The notes beneath the pieces were generated by a model, which did not search any database, was not told where the DNA came from, and saw nothing but the letters and a program-made list of their open reading frames with translations. This document shows, one piece after another, positions 5,056-5,080 of a stretch of DNA of 5,080 nucleotides. Made by a program: the position numbers and the translations under genes. Each line of letters opens with the position of its first letter. The first letter of the stretch is position 1. Origin of the DNA: Acidobacteriaceae bacterium (GTDB taxonomy: Bacteria > Acidobacteriota > Terriglobia > Terriglobales > Acidobacteriaceae); assembly GCA_003132825.1 (NCBI GenBank), contig PKYX01000269.1, positions 11,393 to 16,472 on the forward strand. The letters run 5' to 3'.

Positions 5056-5080
5056 ATGCGCTCCGCGTTTTTCACCTTCA
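5056..5080 (+). CDS. Possible first codons of a further gene, cut by the window edge
   Basis: An ATG at 5056 opens a frame reading MRSAFFTF to the window end, with an in-frame TGA at 5041-5043 showing it cannot start earlier. GAGATGG (5042-5048) could be a weak ribosome-binding site. Eight codons are too few to recognise a family, and ATGs in the other two frames (5034 and 5045) are also open to the edge. Listed only because a co-directional gene is expected at about this spacing. Confidence 0.2.

Noticed and set aside
4792..5080. Minus-strand frame entering from the right edge and ending inside the second permease gene
   Set aside because: It would overlap the permease by about 120 bp antisense. 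The translation is rich in Arg, His and Gly without any domain, typical of a shadow frame.

Overview
The window is GC-rich, densely coding bacterial DNA with every credible gene on the + strand. A GTG start, a 4-bp GTGA overlap and the gene content (a periplasmic-type TPR protein, a TolC-family outer-membrane protein and a hopanoid radical-SAM enzyme) indicate a diderm, hopanoid-producing bacterium. The protein flavour fits a soil Acidobacteriota best. That taxonomic call is an inference from remembered family resemblance, not from a search.

Layout: (1) 1-867, the 3' part of a TPR-repeat protein whose start lies left of the window. (2) 868-1117, a 250-bp non-coding gap with a candidate -10 box lying inside a perfect 9-bp inverted repeat (1042-1050 / 1086-1094), just before a clear ribosome-binding site. 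(3) 1118-2440, a TolC/OEP-family outer-membrane efflux protein with a signal peptide. (4) 2441-2596, a gap with an extended -10 promoter so close to the next ATG that the transcript would be nearly leaderless. (5) 2597-4075, hpnJ, the hopanoid-associated B12-binding-type radical-SAM enzyme; this is the most secure identification here. (6) 4094-4534 and 4531-4911, two paralogous four-helix membrane proteins of the SMR/EamA (DMT) type, probably translationally coupled. (7) 4912-5080, mostly non-coding, with weak hairpins, a 9-bp tandem repeat and possibly the first codons of another gene.

How the genes may work together: hpnJ and the two small permeases look like one operon (18-bp gap, then a 4-bp overlap). 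In characterised hopanoid producers HpnJ acts on the sugar head group of bacteriohopanetetrol (BHT) to give the cyclitol ether. A pair of half-size DMT proteins beside a lipid head-group enzyme recalls ArnE/ArnF, which flip undecaprenyl-phosphate-aminoarabinose. The testable idea from this window is that the pair moves a hopanoid or its head-group donor across the inner membrane. The TPR and TolC genes have their own spacing and likely their own promoters, and nothing here ties them firmly to hopanoids. I found no mobile element, CRISPR array, tRNA or rRNA.
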